Source: Streptomyces chromofuscus
GTDB taxonomy: Bacteria > Actinomycetota > Actinomycetes > Streptomycetales > Streptomycetaceae
Direction of reading: 5' to 3'
DNA: 64,000 bases
Assembly: GCF_015160875.1 (NCBI RefSeq)
Contig: NZ_CP063374.1
Span: 6,265,501 to 6,329,500, forward strand
Shown here: in pieces, positions 1 through 8,917 of the stretch
Layout of the letters: the number at the start of each line of letters is the position of its first letter
Numbering within the stretch: the stretch's first letter is position 1
The notes under the pieces: model-generated
Told to the model about the DNA's origin: nothing
Database searches by the model: none
Seen by the model: the letters and a program-made list of their open reading frames with translations, nothing else
Made by a program: the position numbers and the translations under genes

Positions 1-701
1 TCGGCAAGCTGACGACGTACTTCTTCACGGACGTCGCCGCCGCCTACGGCCTGGCGGCCGTGGTGACCGCGGTCTTCTTCATCACCTCGTTCCTCGGCAA
101 CCGGCGCCGTGAGGCGGCGGGCGTCCCGTCGCGGCCGATGAGCGACACGCTGCTGCGCACCGGGCTGCTCGCGGTGGTCTCGTTCGCCGCGGCGTTCATG
201 TACAACGAGTACAAGGGCCTGCCGCTCGCGACGGTGATCTTCCTGGTGTTCCTCGTCGGCACGGACTTCGTGCTGCGCCGGACCTCCTACGGCCGCAAGG
301 TGTTCGCGCTCGGCGGCAGCGTCGAGGCGTCGCGGCGTGCGGGCATCAACGTCACCGCGGTCCGCATCTCCGTGTTCGCGATCTCCGGCGGGTTCGCGGC
401 GATCGGCGGCCTCTTCCTGGCCTCGAAGATCGCCTCCGCCAACCAGAGCGCCGGTACCGGCGACCTGCTGATGAACGCGATCGCGGCGGCCGTGATCGGT
501 GGCACCAGCCTCTTCGGTGGCCGGGGCCGCACCTGGAACGCCCTGCTCGGTGTGCTGGTGATCGTCTCGATCCAGTACGGCCTCCAGCTGGAGTCCATCG
601 CCGAGCCGGTGAAGTACATGATCACCGCGGGTGTCCTGCTGACGACGGTGGTCATCGACTCCATCACCCGCAAGACCCAGAAGACGGCCGGTCGCGCCTA
701 G
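1..701 (+). CDS. Sugar ABC transporter permease, 3' part (5' end outside window)
   Basis: The frame is open from base 3 to the TAG at 699-701, about 232 residues. It is the C-terminal part of a BPD_transp_2 family permease (RbsC/XylH/AraH type), the membrane channel of a monosaccharide importer. Several hydrophobic segments are visible. The family signature follows a Gly-Gly-Arg turn near FGGRGRTWNALLGVL, with the conserved stretch KVFALGGSVEASRRAGI further upstream. The ATPase and binding protein should lie to the left, outside the window. A hairpin follows 18 bases after the stop. The family is clear; the sugar cannot be told from the sequence. Confidence 0.85.
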   Translation, partial: GKLTTYFFTDVAAAYGLAAVVTAVFFITSFLGNRRREAAGVPSRPMSDTLLRTGLLAVVSFAAAFMYNEYKGLPLATVIFLVFLVGTDFVLRRTSYGRKVFALGGSVEASRRAGINVTAVRISVFAISGGFAAIGGLFLASKIASANQSAGTGDLLMNAIAAAVIGGTSLFGGRGRTWNALLGVLVIVSIQYGLQLESIAEPVKYMITAGVLLTTVVIDSITRKTQKTAGRA

Positions 702-718
702 CCGCACCGTCCGCATCC

Positions 719-747
719 GTGCCCGGCACCCCTGGGGTGCCGGGCAC
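719..747 (+). terminator. Hairpin after the ABC permease gene
   Basis: Perfect 11-bp inverted repeat GTGCCCGGCAC (719-729) and GTGCCGGGCAC (737-747) with a 7-nt loop, 18 nt after the stop codon. There is no U-tract, as is usual in Streptomyces terminators. Confidence 0.65.
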
Positions 748-891
748 AGCCATGTCGTAGGACAGTCCTTCGCTGGGTAGAGCGGAACGCGTGACGTATG
801 ACGCACCACCCTGGCAACGGGGGCCGGGGCGGAACATTAGACTCGACTGGCCCGGCAACAGCTCGAACAGCTCTACTGCAAGGAGGCACGG

Positions 892-2814
892 GTGCCGCTG
901 CTGACCCGCATCACGGGACCGCGCGATCTGGACCGGCTCAGCCTGGAGGAGCTGGACCAGCTGGCAGGCGAGATCCGGACCTTTCTCGTCGACGCGGTCT
1001 CCAAGACCGGCGGCCACCTCGGCCCCAACCTCGGCGTCGTCGAGCTGACCATCGCCCTGCACCGGGTCTTCCACTCGCCGAAGGACAAGGTGCTGTGGGA
1101 CACCGGCCACCAGTCCTACGTGCACAAGCTGCTCACCGGCCGGCAGGACTTCTCCCGGCTGAAGATGAAGGGCGGCCTGTCCGGCTACCCCTCGCAGGCC
1201 GAGTCCGAGCACGACGTCATCGAGAACAGCCACGCCTCCACGGTCCTCGGCTGGGCCGACGGCCTGGCGAAGGCCAACCAGCTGCGCGAACGCGACGACC
1301 ACGTGGTCGCCGTGATCGGTGACGGCGCCCTCACCGGCGGCATGGCCTGGGAGGCGCTGAACAACATCGCCGACGCCAAGGACCGCCCCCTCGTCATCGT
1401 GGTCAACGACAACGAGCGCTCCTACGCCCCCACGATCGGCGGCCTCGCCAACCACCTCGCGACCCTGCGCACCACGGACGGGTACGAGCGGTTCCTGGCG
1501 CGCACCAAGGAGGTCCTGGAGCGCACCCCGGTCGTCGGCCGGCCGCTCTACGACACCCTGCACGGCGCCAAGAAGGGGCTGAAGGACTTCATCGCGCCGC
1601 AGGGCATGTTCGAGGACCTCGGCCTGAAGTACGTCGGCCCCATCGACGGCCACGACATCGAGGCCCTGGAGTCCGCGCTCTCCCGCGCCAAGCGCTTCGG
1701 CGGGCCCGTCATCGTGCACTGCCTCACCGAGAAGGGCCGCGGCTACCAGCCCGCCCTCCAGGACGAGGCCGACCGCTTCCACGCCGTCGGCAAGATCCAC
1801 CCCGACACGGGCCTGCCCATCGCCTCCTCCGGCGCCGACTGGACCTCCGTCTTCGGCGACGAGATGGTCGAGCTCGGCAAGGAGCGCGAGGACATCGTCG
1901 CCATCACGGCCGCGATGCTCCAGCCGGTCGGCCTGGACCGGTTCGCGAAGGTCTTCCCGGAGCGGGTCTACGACGTCGGCATCGCCGAGCAGCACGGCGC
2001 CGTCTCCGCCGCGGGCCTCGCCGCCGGCGGACTGCACCCCGTCTTCGCCGTGTACGCCACCTTCCTCAACCGCGCCTTCGACCAGGTGCTGATGGACGTC
2101 GCCCTGCACAAGTGCGGGGTGACCTTCGTGCTGGACCGGGCCGGCATCACCGGCACCGACGGCGCCTCCCACAACGGCATGTGGGACATGTCGATCCTCC
2201 AGGTCGTCCCGGGCCTGAGGCTCGCCGCCCCGCGCGACGCCGAGCAGGTGCGCGCCCAGCTGCGCGAGGCCGTCGCCGTCGACGACGCGCCGACCGTGGT
2301 GCGCTTCTCCAAGGGCGCCGTCGGCCCCGCCGTGCCCGCCGTGGGCCGGATCGGCGGCATGGACGTGCTCCGCGAGCCCGGCACTACCACCCCGGACGTG
2401 CTGCTCGTCTCGGTGGGCGCCCTCGCGCCGATGTGCCTGGAGATCGCCGCGCTCCTCGACAAGCAGGGCATCTCCACCACCGTCGTCGACCCGCGCTGGG
2501 TCAAGCCCGTCGACGAGGCCATGGCCCCGCTCGCCGAGCGGCACCGCGTGGTCGTCACCGTCGAGGACAACTCCCGCGTCGGCGGCGTCGGATCGGCCGT
2601 CGCCCAGGCCCTGCGGGACGCGGGCGTCGACGTACCGCTGCGCGACTTCGGCATCCCGCCGCGGTTCCTCGACCACGCCTCCCGCGCGGAGGTCATGGCG
2701 GAGATCGGGCTGACGGCCCCGGACATCGCCCGTCAGGTCACCGGCCTGGTCTCCCGGCTCGACGGACGCTACGAGCGGACGGCCGCCGACGAGATCGAGG
2801 CCGCGCGCGACTGA
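892..2814 (+). CDS. dxs: 1-deoxy-D-xylulose-5-phosphate synthase
   Basis: 640 aa, the usual DXS length. The enzyme condenses pyruvate and glyceraldehyde-3-phosphate, the first step of the MEP isoprenoid pathway, using thiamine diphosphate and Mg. The thiamine-diphosphate motif GDGALTGG with its downstream Asn lies at about residues 143-160. The N-terminal domain has GHQSYVHKLLTGR, and the transketolase pyrimidine and C-terminal domains follow in order (AVYATFLNRAFDQ near residue 385). The GTG start at 892 has an AAGGAGG ribosome site at 880-886. The gene stands alone between two hairpins, so it is probably monocistronic. Streptomyces often carry two dxs genes; which copy this is cannot be decided here. 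Confidence 0.97.
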   Translation: MPLLTRITGPRDLDRLSLEELDQLAGEIRTFLVDAVSKTGGHLGPNLGVVELTIALHRVFHSPKDKVLWDTGHQSYVHKLLTGRQDFSRLKMKGGLSGYPSQAESEHDVIENSHASTVLGWADGLAKANQLRERDDHVVAVIGDGALTGGMAWEALNNIADAKDRPLVIVVNDNERSYAPTIGGLANHLATLRTTDGYERFLARTKEVLERTPVVGRPLYDTLHGAKKGLKDFIAPQGMFEDLGLKYVGPIDGHDIEALESALSRAKRFGGPVIVHCLTEKGRGYQPALQDEADRFHAVGKIHPDTGLPIASSGADWTSVFGDEMVELGKEREDIVAITAAMLQPVGLDRFAKVFPERVYDVGIAEQHGAVSAAGLAAGGLHPVFAVYATFLNRAFDQVLMDVALHKCGVTFVLDRAGITGTDGASHNGMWDMSILQVVPGLRLAAPRDAEQVRAQLREAVAVDDAPTVVRFSKGAVGPAVPAVGRIGGMDVLREPGTTTPDVLLVSVGALAPMCLEIAALLDKQGISTTVVDPRWVKPVDEAMAPLAERHRVVVTVEDNSRVGGVGSAVAQALRDAGVDVPLRDFGIPPRFLDHASRAEVMAEIGLTAPDIARQVTGLVSRLDGRYERTAADEIEAARD

Positions 2815-2839
2815 CTCCGGCGCGCCCGCGCGAGCGGCT

Positions 2840-2887
2840 GAACGGGCCGGTCCCACCACTGTCAAGAGTGGTGGGACCGGCCCGTTC
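2840..2887 (+). terminator. Strong terminator after dxs
   Basis: Perfect 21-bp inverted repeat, arms 2840-2860 and 2867-2887, 6-nt loop, 26 nt after the dxs stop. This is the strongest hairpin in the window and could work in both directions. Confidence 0.9.
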
Positions 2888-2968
2888 GCGTGAGACGGCT
2901 CGCTGTGGGGCATACGGACTACGCCCCCTCTCGATCATGTCGGGGACGACAAGCGTGGGAGGTACCCC

Positions 2969-4492
2969 GTGAGCAGCACCCTCTTTCGAACGAAGAAGGT
3001 CGAGCAGTCCATCCTCGACACCGAGGAGCCCGAGCACGCGCTCAGGAAATCCCTGTCCGCCCTCGACCTGACGGTCTTCGGCGTCGGTGTGATCATCGGC
3101 ACCGGCATCTTCGTGCTCACCGGCGCGGTCGCGAAGAACAACGCCGGACCGGCCGTGGCACTGGCCTTCGTGGTCTCCGGCGTCGTCTGCGCCCTCGCCG
3201 CGCTGTGCTACGCCGAGTTCGCCTCGACCGTCCCCGTGGCCGGCTCCGCGTACACCTTCTCGTACGCCTCCCTGGGCGAGCTGCCCGCCTGGATCATCGG
3301 CTGGGACCTCGTCCTGGAGTTCGCGCTCGGCACGGCGGTGGTGGCCGTCGGCTGGTCGGGGTACATCGCCTCGCTGCTGGACAACGCGGGCTGGCAACTG
3401 CCCGAGGCCCTCGGGACCCGCGAGGGCGCCGACGGCTTCGGCTTCGACATCCTCGCCGCCGCCCTGGTGCTGGTGCTCACCGCCATCCTCGTGGTCGGCA
3501 TGAAGCTTTCCGCGCGGGTCACCTCCGTCGTCGTCGCCATCAAGGTGACCGTCGTCCTCGTCGTGATCATCGCGGGCGCCTTCTTCATCACCGCCGGCAA
3601 CTACGACCCGTTCGTCCCCGAACCGCAACCGGTGGAGGCGGGCCGGAGTCTGGACGCGCCGCTCATCCAGCTGATGTTCGGCTGGGCGCCGTCCAACTTC
3701 GGCGTGATGGGCATCTTCACCGCCGCCTCGGTCGTGTTCTTCGCCTTCATCGGCTTCGACATCGTGGCCACCGCCGCCGAGGAGACCAAGAACCCGCAGC
3801 GCGACATGCCCCGCGGCATCCTCGGCTCGCTGTTGATCTGCACCGTGCTCTACGTCCTCGTGTCGATCGTCGTCACCGGCATGCAGCACTACAGCGAACT
3901 GTCCGTGGACGCCCCGCTCGCCGACGCGTTCAAGGCCACCGGGCACCCCTGGTTCGCGGGCTTCATCAGCTTCGGCGCCGCCGTCGGCCTGACCACCGTC
4001 TGCATGATCCTGCTGCTCGGCCAGACCCGCGTCTTCTTCGCGATGAGCCGCGACGGGCTGCTGCCGCGCTTCTTCTCCCGCGTCCACCCGCGGTTCAAGA
4101 CCCCGCACCGGCCGACCATCCTGCTCGGCGTGCTCATCGCCGTCCTCGCGGGTTTCACGCCCCTTCAGGAACTCGCCGCGCTGGTCAACATCGGCACCCT
4201 GTTCGCCTTCGTGATCGTCGCCATCAGCGTGATCATCCTGCGCCGCACCCGGCCCGACCTGCACCGCGCCTTCCGCACCCCCTGGGTGCCCGTGCTGCCG
4301 ATCGTGTCCGTCCTGGCCTCGCTGTGGCTGATGCTGAACCTGCCCGCGGAGACCTGGGTCCGCTTCGCCGTCTGGATGGCCATCGGCATCGTCGTCTACT
4401 TCCTCTACGGCCGCTCCCACAGCCGCCTCGGCCGTCAGCAGGAGACCACGGTCAAGGATGTCACCCGCCCCCACCGCGGCGACAACGGGTGA
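2969..4492 (+). CDS. APC-superfamily amino-acid permease (cationic amino-acid transporter type)
   Basis: 507 aa with about 12 hydrophobic segments. The conserved first-helix motif GVGVIIGTGIFVLTG is at about residues 36-50. The N-terminal stretch before it (SILDTEEPEHALRKSLSALD) is typical of the CAT branch (YfnA-like) of the APC superfamily, which imports amino acids by proton symport. The consensus near residue 255 (GFDIVATAAEETKNPQRDMP) is the family's cytoplasmic-loop signature. GTG start at 2969 with GGGAGGT at about 2957. A terminator follows the stop, so this is a single-gene unit. The substrate is unknown. Confidence 0.9.
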   Translation: MSSTLFRTKKVEQSILDTEEPEHALRKSLSALDLTVFGVGVIIGTGIFVLTGAVAKNNAGPAVALAFVVSGVVCALAALCYAEFASTVPVAGSAYTFSYASLGELPAWIIGWDLVLEFALGTAVVAVGWSGYIASLLDNAGWQLPEALGTREGADGFGFDILAAALVLVLTAILVVGMKLSARVTSVVVAIKVTVVLVVIIAGAFFITAGNYDPFVPEPQPVEAGRSLDAPLIQLMFGWAPSNFGVMGIFTAASVVFFAFIGFDIVATAAEETKNPQRDMPRGILGSLLICTVLYVLVSIVVTGMQHYSELSVDAPLADAFKATGHPWFAGFISFGAAVGLTTVCMILLLGQTRVFFAMSRDGLLPRFFSRVHPRFKTPHRPTILLGVLIAVLAGFTPLQELAALVNIGTLFAFVIVAISVIILRRTRPDLHRAFRTPWVPVLPIVSVLASLWLMLNLPAETWVRFAVWMAIGIVVYFLYGRSHSRLGRQQETTVKDVTRPHRGDNG

Positions 4493-4510
4493 CCAACCTG
4501 TTCTGAGCAC

Positions 4511-4552
4511 CCGGCCTCGTATGTCCCGTTTCCGTGGGACATGCGAGGCCGG
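4511..4552 (+). terminator. Terminator after the amino-acid permease
   Basis: 17-bp inverted repeat (4511-4527 with 4536-4552) with one G-T wobble and an 8-nt loop, 18 nt after the permease stop. An upstream GTG at 4534, in frame with the next gene, lies inside this hairpin, which argues against it being a start. Confidence 0.85.
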
Positions 4553-4553
4553 A

Positions 4554-4559
4554 TAGCGT
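4554..4559 (+). promoter_or_regulatory. -10 element of a leaderless promoter (TAGCGT)
   Basis: TAGCGT ends 7 nt before the ATG at 4567, and no ribosome site lies between. This spacing is typical of actinobacterial leaderless transcripts. Confidence 0.6.
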
Positions 4560-4566
4560 ACGGCCC

Positions 4567-6039
4567 ATGCGCGCCGAGCCCTTCGCCCCACCACGTTCCG
4601 TAGTCGCACCGGGGACGGCGCACGGCTACTGGACCCGGCTGCTGCCCCTGCTGGCCGCCCTGGCCTGCCTCACCCGCGTCCCCTCCTTCGTCCGCCCGTT
4701 GTGGAACCCCGACGAGGGCTACCTCGCCGTACAGGCGCGCATACTGGCGCACGGCGGGGAGCTCTACGAGACGGTCGTGGACCGCAAGCCGCCGCTGGTG
4801 CCGTGGCTGTACGAGGGGGCGTTCGCCCTGGCCGGGTCCGAGTCGCTCGTCTCCGTGCGGGTGCTTGCGGTGCTCGCGCACCTGCTCACCGCGGTCCTGC
4901 TCGCCTCGCTCGCACGGCGCCGGTGGGGCGACCGCGCGGGCCGCACCGCCGGGGTGCTGTACCTGCTGGTGTCCGTCGGGCTCAACCCCGAGGACGCGCA
5001 GGCCGCCGGCTTCGAGGTGTTCATGCTGCCGTGCACGGCCGCCGCGATGTGGTGCGCGGACCGGCGGCGCTGGGGCGCGGCGGGCGTGGCCGTCGCCGGG
5101 GCCTTCCTCGCCAAGCAGACCGGGGCGGCCGTACTGCTGCCGGTGATCTGGCTGTACGTCCGTACCGGCGGCGGCTCGCGGGGCGGGCTGCTGCGGCTCG
5201 CGGCGGGGGCCGTCGTGCCGGTGCTGTGCGCGGCGCTGGTCACGGACCCGGCGGGCTTCCTGTTCTGGACGGTGACCGGATCGGCCGCGTACGCCTCCTT
5301 CACCGGCTCCGAACTCCACGTCCTGGGCCGTGCGCTGGCCAACACCGCGCTCCTCGCGGTCGGCTGCGCGGGGCTGCTGCCGCCGGTGGTGCGGGCGCTG
5401 CGCGTCGGCCGCGGCGGGGCGGGGGAGTTGTGGCTGTGGTCGGCCGCGTCGGCCGGGGCGGTGGTGGCCGGCTTCCACTTCTTCGGCCACTACTACCTGC
5501 AACTCCTGCCGCCACTGGCGCTCTTGGCGACGGCGGCCTTACGGGTCCTGCCGCGCGAGCACCTGGTGACCGCCGTGCTCACCTCGGCCCTGTGCTGCGG
5601 CCTCTTCGTCGCCTGGGGACTGTTCGCCCCACGTCCCGAACTCGCCCACGCCCAGCGCCTGGCGGAGGCCACGGCCCGCCGCACCGGTCCGGACGACCGG
5701 GTCCTCGTCTGGGGCATGCACCCGGAGACGTACTGGCTCGCCGACCGCACCCCGGCCAGCCGCTACCTCACCGCCGGCCTCCTCACCAACTACAGCGGCG
5801 GACGCAACGGCCCCCAGGTCGGCGAGAAGTACGGCGTCAGGGGCGCCTGGCCGACCTTCCGCACGGAACTCGCCGCCCACGCCCCGGCCCTGATCGTGGA
5901 CGACTCCCGCGGCAAGCCGTTCGCACCGGAGCGGGTGCCGAGTCTGCGCAAGATGCTGATGGCGGAGTACGAGGTGGTGGGGGAGGTGGACGGCGCGGTG
6001 CTGTACGCCAGGGTGGTCGGCGGTGCAGGCCGGCCTTAG
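4567..6039 (+). CDS. Membrane glycosyltransferase, GT39/GT83-like (ArnT/PMT type)
   Basis: 490 aa, polytopic. The motif NPDEGYLAVQARILAHGG followed by DRKPPLVPW (about residues 43-80) matches the first lumenal loop of GT-C glycosyltransferases, where the acidic pair is catalytic. These enzymes move a sugar from a polyprenyl-phosphate donor to a protein or glycolipid outside the membrane. About 10 hydrophobic segments follow, then a soluble tail of about 120 residues. The ATG at 4567 is chosen because a leaderless -10 box precedes it and the earlier GTG lies in a terminator. It sits next to the glycopolymer locus and may glycosylate a surface product; that link is inference. Acceptor and donor are unknown. 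Confidence 0.75.
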   Translation: MRAEPFAPPRSVVAPGTAHGYWTRLLPLLAALACLTRVPSFVRPLWNPDEGYLAVQARILAHGGELYETVVDRKPPLVPWLYEGAFALAGSESLVSVRVLAVLAHLLTAVLLASLARRRWGDRAGRTAGVLYLLVSVGLNPEDAQAAGFEVFMLPCTAAAMWCADRRRWGAAGVAVAGAFLAKQTGAAVLLPVIWLYVRTGGGSRGGLLRLAAGAVVPVLCAALVTDPAGFLFWTVTGSAAYASFTGSELHVLGRALANTALLAVGCAGLLPPVVRALRVGRGGAGELWLWSAASAGAVVAGFHFFGHYYLQLLPPLALLATAALRVLPREHLVTAVLTSALCCGLFVAWGLFAPRPELAHAQRLAEATARRTGPDDRVLVWGMHPETYWLADRTPASRYLTAGLLTNYSGGRNGPQVGEKYGVRGAWPTFRTELAAHAPALIVDDSRGKPFAPERVPSLRKMLMAEYEVVGEVDGAVLYARVVGGAGRP

Positions 6040-6079
6040 GTTCCCGAGGTCCGGCAGCGCACCCTTGTTCGGCGGCGCA

Positions 6080-6091
6080 CCCCCCGGGGGG
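6080..6091. terminator. CCCCCCGGGGGG hairpin between convergent genes
   Basis: Twelve-base perfect palindrome inside a G/C-only run, midway between the stop codons of the glycosyltransferase (+) and the NYN-type gene (-). It is a plausible bidirectional terminator, though it has almost no loop. Confidence 0.35.
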
Positions 6092-6168
6092 GGCGGGACA
6101 CCGCGCGGCCGGCCACGACGGCGCCGCGGGCGGCCGACGGCCCAGTCGCGGCACTCCCGGCGGAGCGC

Positions 6169-6534
6169 TCAGCGGCGTACCGTCCGCGGCCCCGCCACCT
6201 CCGCGCCGAGTTCCGTCACCCGGCGCCTGAGTTCGCGGTCGGCCGTGACCACCAGGCAGGGGCGGTCGCCCGCCTCGCCGACCAGTTCCACCATGCGGTC
6301 GTCGCCGCTGCCGGGTGCCGCGTCCACGCGTACGCCCGGCACGGACTCGACCCCGCGGGCCGCGCCCTCCACCACCAGGACGATGTCCACCGGCCCCGCG
6401 TGCCCCGGCAGTCCGTCCGCCGCCAGCAGGTCGCGCAGGCGCTCGGCCGCGCCGTGCCGGTCGCGCCACCAGCCGTCGGGCACCGATCCGACCACGTTGG
6501 CGGCGTCGACGATGACCAGGAGCGGGGCAGTCAT
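6169..6534 (-). CDS. Small NYN/PIN-like domain protein, putative nuclease
   Basis: 121 aa. It begins MTAPLLVIVDAANVVGSVPDG; a buried beta-strand ending in Asp-Ala-Asn is the signature of NYN (PIN-like) domains, which bind a metal and often cut RNA. Further acidic residues expected for that fold follow: the VDIVLVVEG strand, a DDRMVELV motif and a C-terminal VVTADREL strand (third Asp). The ATG at 6534 is preferred over one 69 bases upstream because the domain begins right there. It is divergent from the propeller gene at 6597. Targets are unknown. Confidence 0.7.
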   Translation of the reverse strand: MTAPLLVIVDAANVVGSVPDGWWRDRHGAAERLRDLLAADGLPGHAGPVDIVLVVEGAARGVESVPGVRVDAAPGSGDDRMVELVGEAGDRPCLVVTADRELRRRVTELGAEVAGPRTVRR

Positions 6535-6584
6535 GACACCCAGGGTCGCACGAGCCGCCGAACGGAACCGGGGGGATGCCCGAT

Positions 6585-6590
6585 TAAAGT
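6585..6590 (+). promoter_or_regulatory. -10-like TAAAGT upstream of the first propeller gene
   Basis: TAAAGT lies 6 nt before the GTG at 6597. AGGAG at 6591-6595 could alternatively serve as ribosome site for the in-frame ATG at 6603, so both a leaderless and a led start are possible. Confidence 0.45.
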
Positions 6591-6596
6591 AGGAGC

Positions 6597-7634
6597 GTGT
6601 CAATGGTCCCTGCGGTGAACGGCGACTGGCTGATACGAGGCCGAGACGGGCGGCTCGGCGCCTACACGCCGACCCCGGGAGGCGAGGCCGTCCACTGCCG
6701 GGCGGAGCGCCGTCCGGGCGGCGCCTGGCTGCCGTTGCGCAAGGTCGGCGGTGAGCAGCGACTGCTGCCCGGTCTCGCGGTCGGCCGGGGGGCCGACGGC
6801 TACGCGCACCTCGTGGCCTGGCGGCCCACCCCCGGCGACGAGGCGGGCCTCGTGCACTCCACGCACTTCCGTCCGCACCTGGCCCCGCTGGACTGGCTGC
6901 CGATCGGCCACCCCAACAAGAAGGGCGAGCGGACCGGGACGCCCGCCGTGGCCGTGGACGCCGAAGGGCGCGCCCACCTCTTCGTCCGCAACCGCGGCAA
7001 GGGCGTCCAGACCACCAACCAGAAGGAGCGCGGCGGCTGGAACGGCTGGCACGACCTGAAGGGCTCCCGCGTGGACGAGGAACTCGTCGCCGTCACGGGG
7101 GAGTCCGGCCGGGTCGAGGTGTACGCCACCAACCCCGACGGCATCCTGCGCTGGTACCAGCGGGAGCCCGGCGCCCGCCCGGTCGCCGCCGACCCGCTGC
7201 CGGTACGGGTGGCGCCGGGTTCGCTGAGCGCGCTGCCCACCTCCAAGGAGTACACGACCCTGTTCTTCGCGGACCGCGAGGGCACGCTGCACGCCTGGCG
7301 TCCGGGCGGCGACCCGATCGCGCTGATCGCCGCGGCCGGGCCGGGTCCGGTGGCGGTGCTGCGCTGTGCGCTCGACGGCCACGACTGCACGGTGCTCGCC
7401 CAGCGTTCGTCCTCCGGGCGGGTGGCCTTCGCGGCGTATCCGACCGAGCAGGAGGCGGCGGGCCTGTGGTGGACCGAGTCCGGGCCCCGGTTGCCCGCAG
7501 ACTCGCGGGTCGCGCTCGCGGAGGACGCCGCGGGCCGTGTCGTCGCCGCGTCGGTCACACCGGACGGCGAACTACGGCTGACGCGGCAGAAGGACGAGCC
7601 GGGGCTGGCGCTGGCGGCCTGGCAGGTGGTCTGA
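6597..7634 (+). CDS. Beta-propeller-like protein, paralogue 1
   Basis: 345 aa, no signal peptide or membrane segment. It is built from repeated beta-rich blades of about 45-50 residues with recurring WxxW/GRxxVFxR-type signatures: DGRLGAY, DAEGRAHLFVRNRGKG, SGRVEVYATNPDG, REGTLHAWRPGG, DAAGRVVAASVTPDG. This resembles PLL-like or sialidase-like lectin propellers; the fold is inferred. It aligns over its whole length with the next gene and with the C-terminal half of the deacetylase at 18469; the shared core includes WHDLKGSRV, PLRVAPG-like and GHDCTVLA. The start is GTG 6597 or ATG 6603. A glycan-binding role in the neighbouring polymer locus is a guess. Confidence 0.75.
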   Translation: MSMVPAVNGDWLIRGRDGRLGAYTPTPGGEAVHCRAERRPGGAWLPLRKVGGEQRLLPGLAVGRGADGYAHLVAWRPTPGDEAGLVHSTHFRPHLAPLDWLPIGHPNKKGERTGTPAVAVDAEGRAHLFVRNRGKGVQTTNQKERGGWNGWHDLKGSRVDEELVAVTGESGRVEVYATNPDGILRWYQREPGARPVAADPLPVRVAPGSLSALPTSKEYTTLFFADREGTLHAWRPGGDPIALIAAAGPGPVAVLRCALDGHDCTVLAQRSSSGRVAFAAYPTEQEAAGLWWTESGPRLPADSRVALAEDAAGRVVAASVTPDGELRLTRQKDEPGLALAAWQVV

Positions 7635-7682
7635 GAGCCCCGGCGTCCGGGCGGGAGGGCGTACACGCCGTCGCCATGCCCT

Positions 7683-7704
7683 GTTCACCGAACACTCATC
7701 CTAT
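7683..7704 (+). promoter_or_regulatory. Shared regulatory element, copy 1 (overlaps a -10 box)
   Basis: GTTCA-N2-GAAC-N-CTCAT motif. The first half is an inverted repeat (TGTTC-N3-GAACA, 7682-7694). It runs into TATGAT at 7702-7707, a good -10 box, about 83 nt before the second propeller gene. A near-identical copy lies at 10957-10978. The 11-nt spacing of the two TCA cores resembles PhoP direct-repeat units, but the match is incomplete. Confidence 0.4.
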
Positions 7705-7789
7705 GATGGGCCAGCTCGGCCTCCCGTACACAGGTTCGGGATGGGGCAGGTCAGCCGCGCCGAGGGTCAGGGAAAGGGCAGGTCACGTC

Positions 7790-8917
7790 ATGCGGACCGG
7801 ATCCGGGCGCGGCGCCGTCCGAGGCAGAACCAGAGCGGCCGTCGGCGCCGACGAGACCGGCGGCGCCCGCCACGCGGCACAGTACACCCCGTCCGGCCGG
7901 TGGCTCGTCCTCGGCAAGGACGGTCGGCTGACCGCCTACGCCCGCACCGACGCGGGGCTGCTGCGCTGGACCGAGGCGCGGCCGGGCGGCCCGGCCTGGA
8001 CCGGGCCCGACTTCTTCCCGATACCCGGCCTCACCCATCTGTCGGTGACTCAGGGAGCCGACAGCTATGTGCACTTCCTCGGGCGGCGCGAGGTCCGCAA
8101 GGGCGACGGGCCGCCCGTCGTCGACGTCGTGCACGCCCTCCAGTACCAGACCGGCAGGCCGGTCACCGAGTGGCGGTCGCTGGGCAATCCGCACCCGGAC
8201 CCGGAGAAGGCCGCCCGCTTCGGCGTGCCCGTCGCCGCGGTCAGCGCCTCGGGCCGGGTGTACGTCTTCGCGCGCAACGCCGGCGGCGGAGTGATGCTGC
8301 GCCGGGAGGCCCCCACGGGCAAGTGGGAGGCGTGGCGCGACCTCAAGGGCAGCCGGGTGCGGGACGGGCTCGCCGTGGTCGCGCACGCCTCCGGGCGCAT
8401 CGAGCTGCTGGCCGGCGGCGAGCAGGACGCCATGTGGTGGCGGCAGTCCGAGGCCGACGGCGCCTTCGGCCAGGAGCCGAACATCCCGCTGCGGGTGGCG
8501 CCGGGCACGGCGTCGGCGCTGGAGACCGGCCCGGACCGGGCGACGTACTTCTGGGCCGACCCGACGGGCGGCGGGCTGATCGCCCACCGGCCCGGCGGCT
8601 GGGCGATCCCCCTCGGCGGCGCCCCGGCCGGCGACCCCGTGACGGCGCTGCGCGCGGTGCTCGACGGCTACGACTGCACCGTGCTGGCCCACCGCGACCT
8701 CGACGGGAACGTCGTGCTCGCCGCGTACGGCACGGAGAACGAGCAGGCGGGCCTGTGGTGGTCCGCCACGGGTGAGCGCAGCGCCGGCGCCCCGGCGCTG
8801 GCGCTCGACGGCCACGGCCGGGTGGTCCTGGCCACACTGGGCCACGACGGCGCCCTGCACGTGGCCCGCCAGACCGCCGAAGCGGGGCTGTCGCTCGCAC
8901 CGTCGGTGCGCATCTGA
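7790..8917 (+). CDS. Beta-propeller-like protein, paralogue 2
   Basis: 375 aa. It is the same family as the preceding gene, with collinear blades: GRWLVLGKDGRLTAY, WTEARPGGPAWTG, VYVFARNAGGGVMLRRE, WEAWRDLKGSRV, LRVAPGTASALE, LDGYDCTVLAHRD, EQAGLWWSATGERS. The first 35 residues are rich in Gly, Arg and Ala, with no clear signal peptide. ATG 7790 is chosen because the conserved region begins about 35 residues later and GGAAAGGG lies upstream; earlier in-frame starts would extend into the promoter region. The 155-bp gap and own -10 box suggest it is transcribed separately from paralogue 1. Function unknown; carbohydrate binding is inferred. Confidence 0.75.
   Translation: MRTGSGRGAVRGRTRAAVGADETGGARHAAQYTPSGRWLVLGKDGRLTAYARTDAGLLRWTEARPGGPAWTGPDFFPIPGLTHLSVTQGADSYVHFLGRREVRKGDGPPVVDVVHALQYQTGRPVTEWRSLGNPHPDPEKAARFGVPVAAVSASGRVYVFARNAGGGVMLRREAPTGKWEAWRDLKGSRVRDGLAVVAHASGRIELLAGGEQDAMWWRQSEADGAFGQEPNIPLRVAPGTASALETGPDRATYFWADPTGGGLIAHRPGGWAIPLGGAPAGDPVTALRAVLDGYDCTVLAHRDLDGNVVLAAYGTENEQAGLWWSATGERSAGAPALALDGHGRVVLATLGHDGALHVARQTAEAGLSLAPSVRI

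Noticed and set aside
664..2913. 749-residue open frame on the minus strand opposite dxs
   Set aside because: It is antisense to a textbook DXS with all motifs; the translation is low-complexity Gly/Ala/Asp/Val without family features, as expected in high-GC DNA.
4534..4566. Upstream GTG start for the membrane glycosyltransferase
   Set aside because: It lies inside the terminator stem of the preceding gene, and a leaderless promoter points to ATG 4567.
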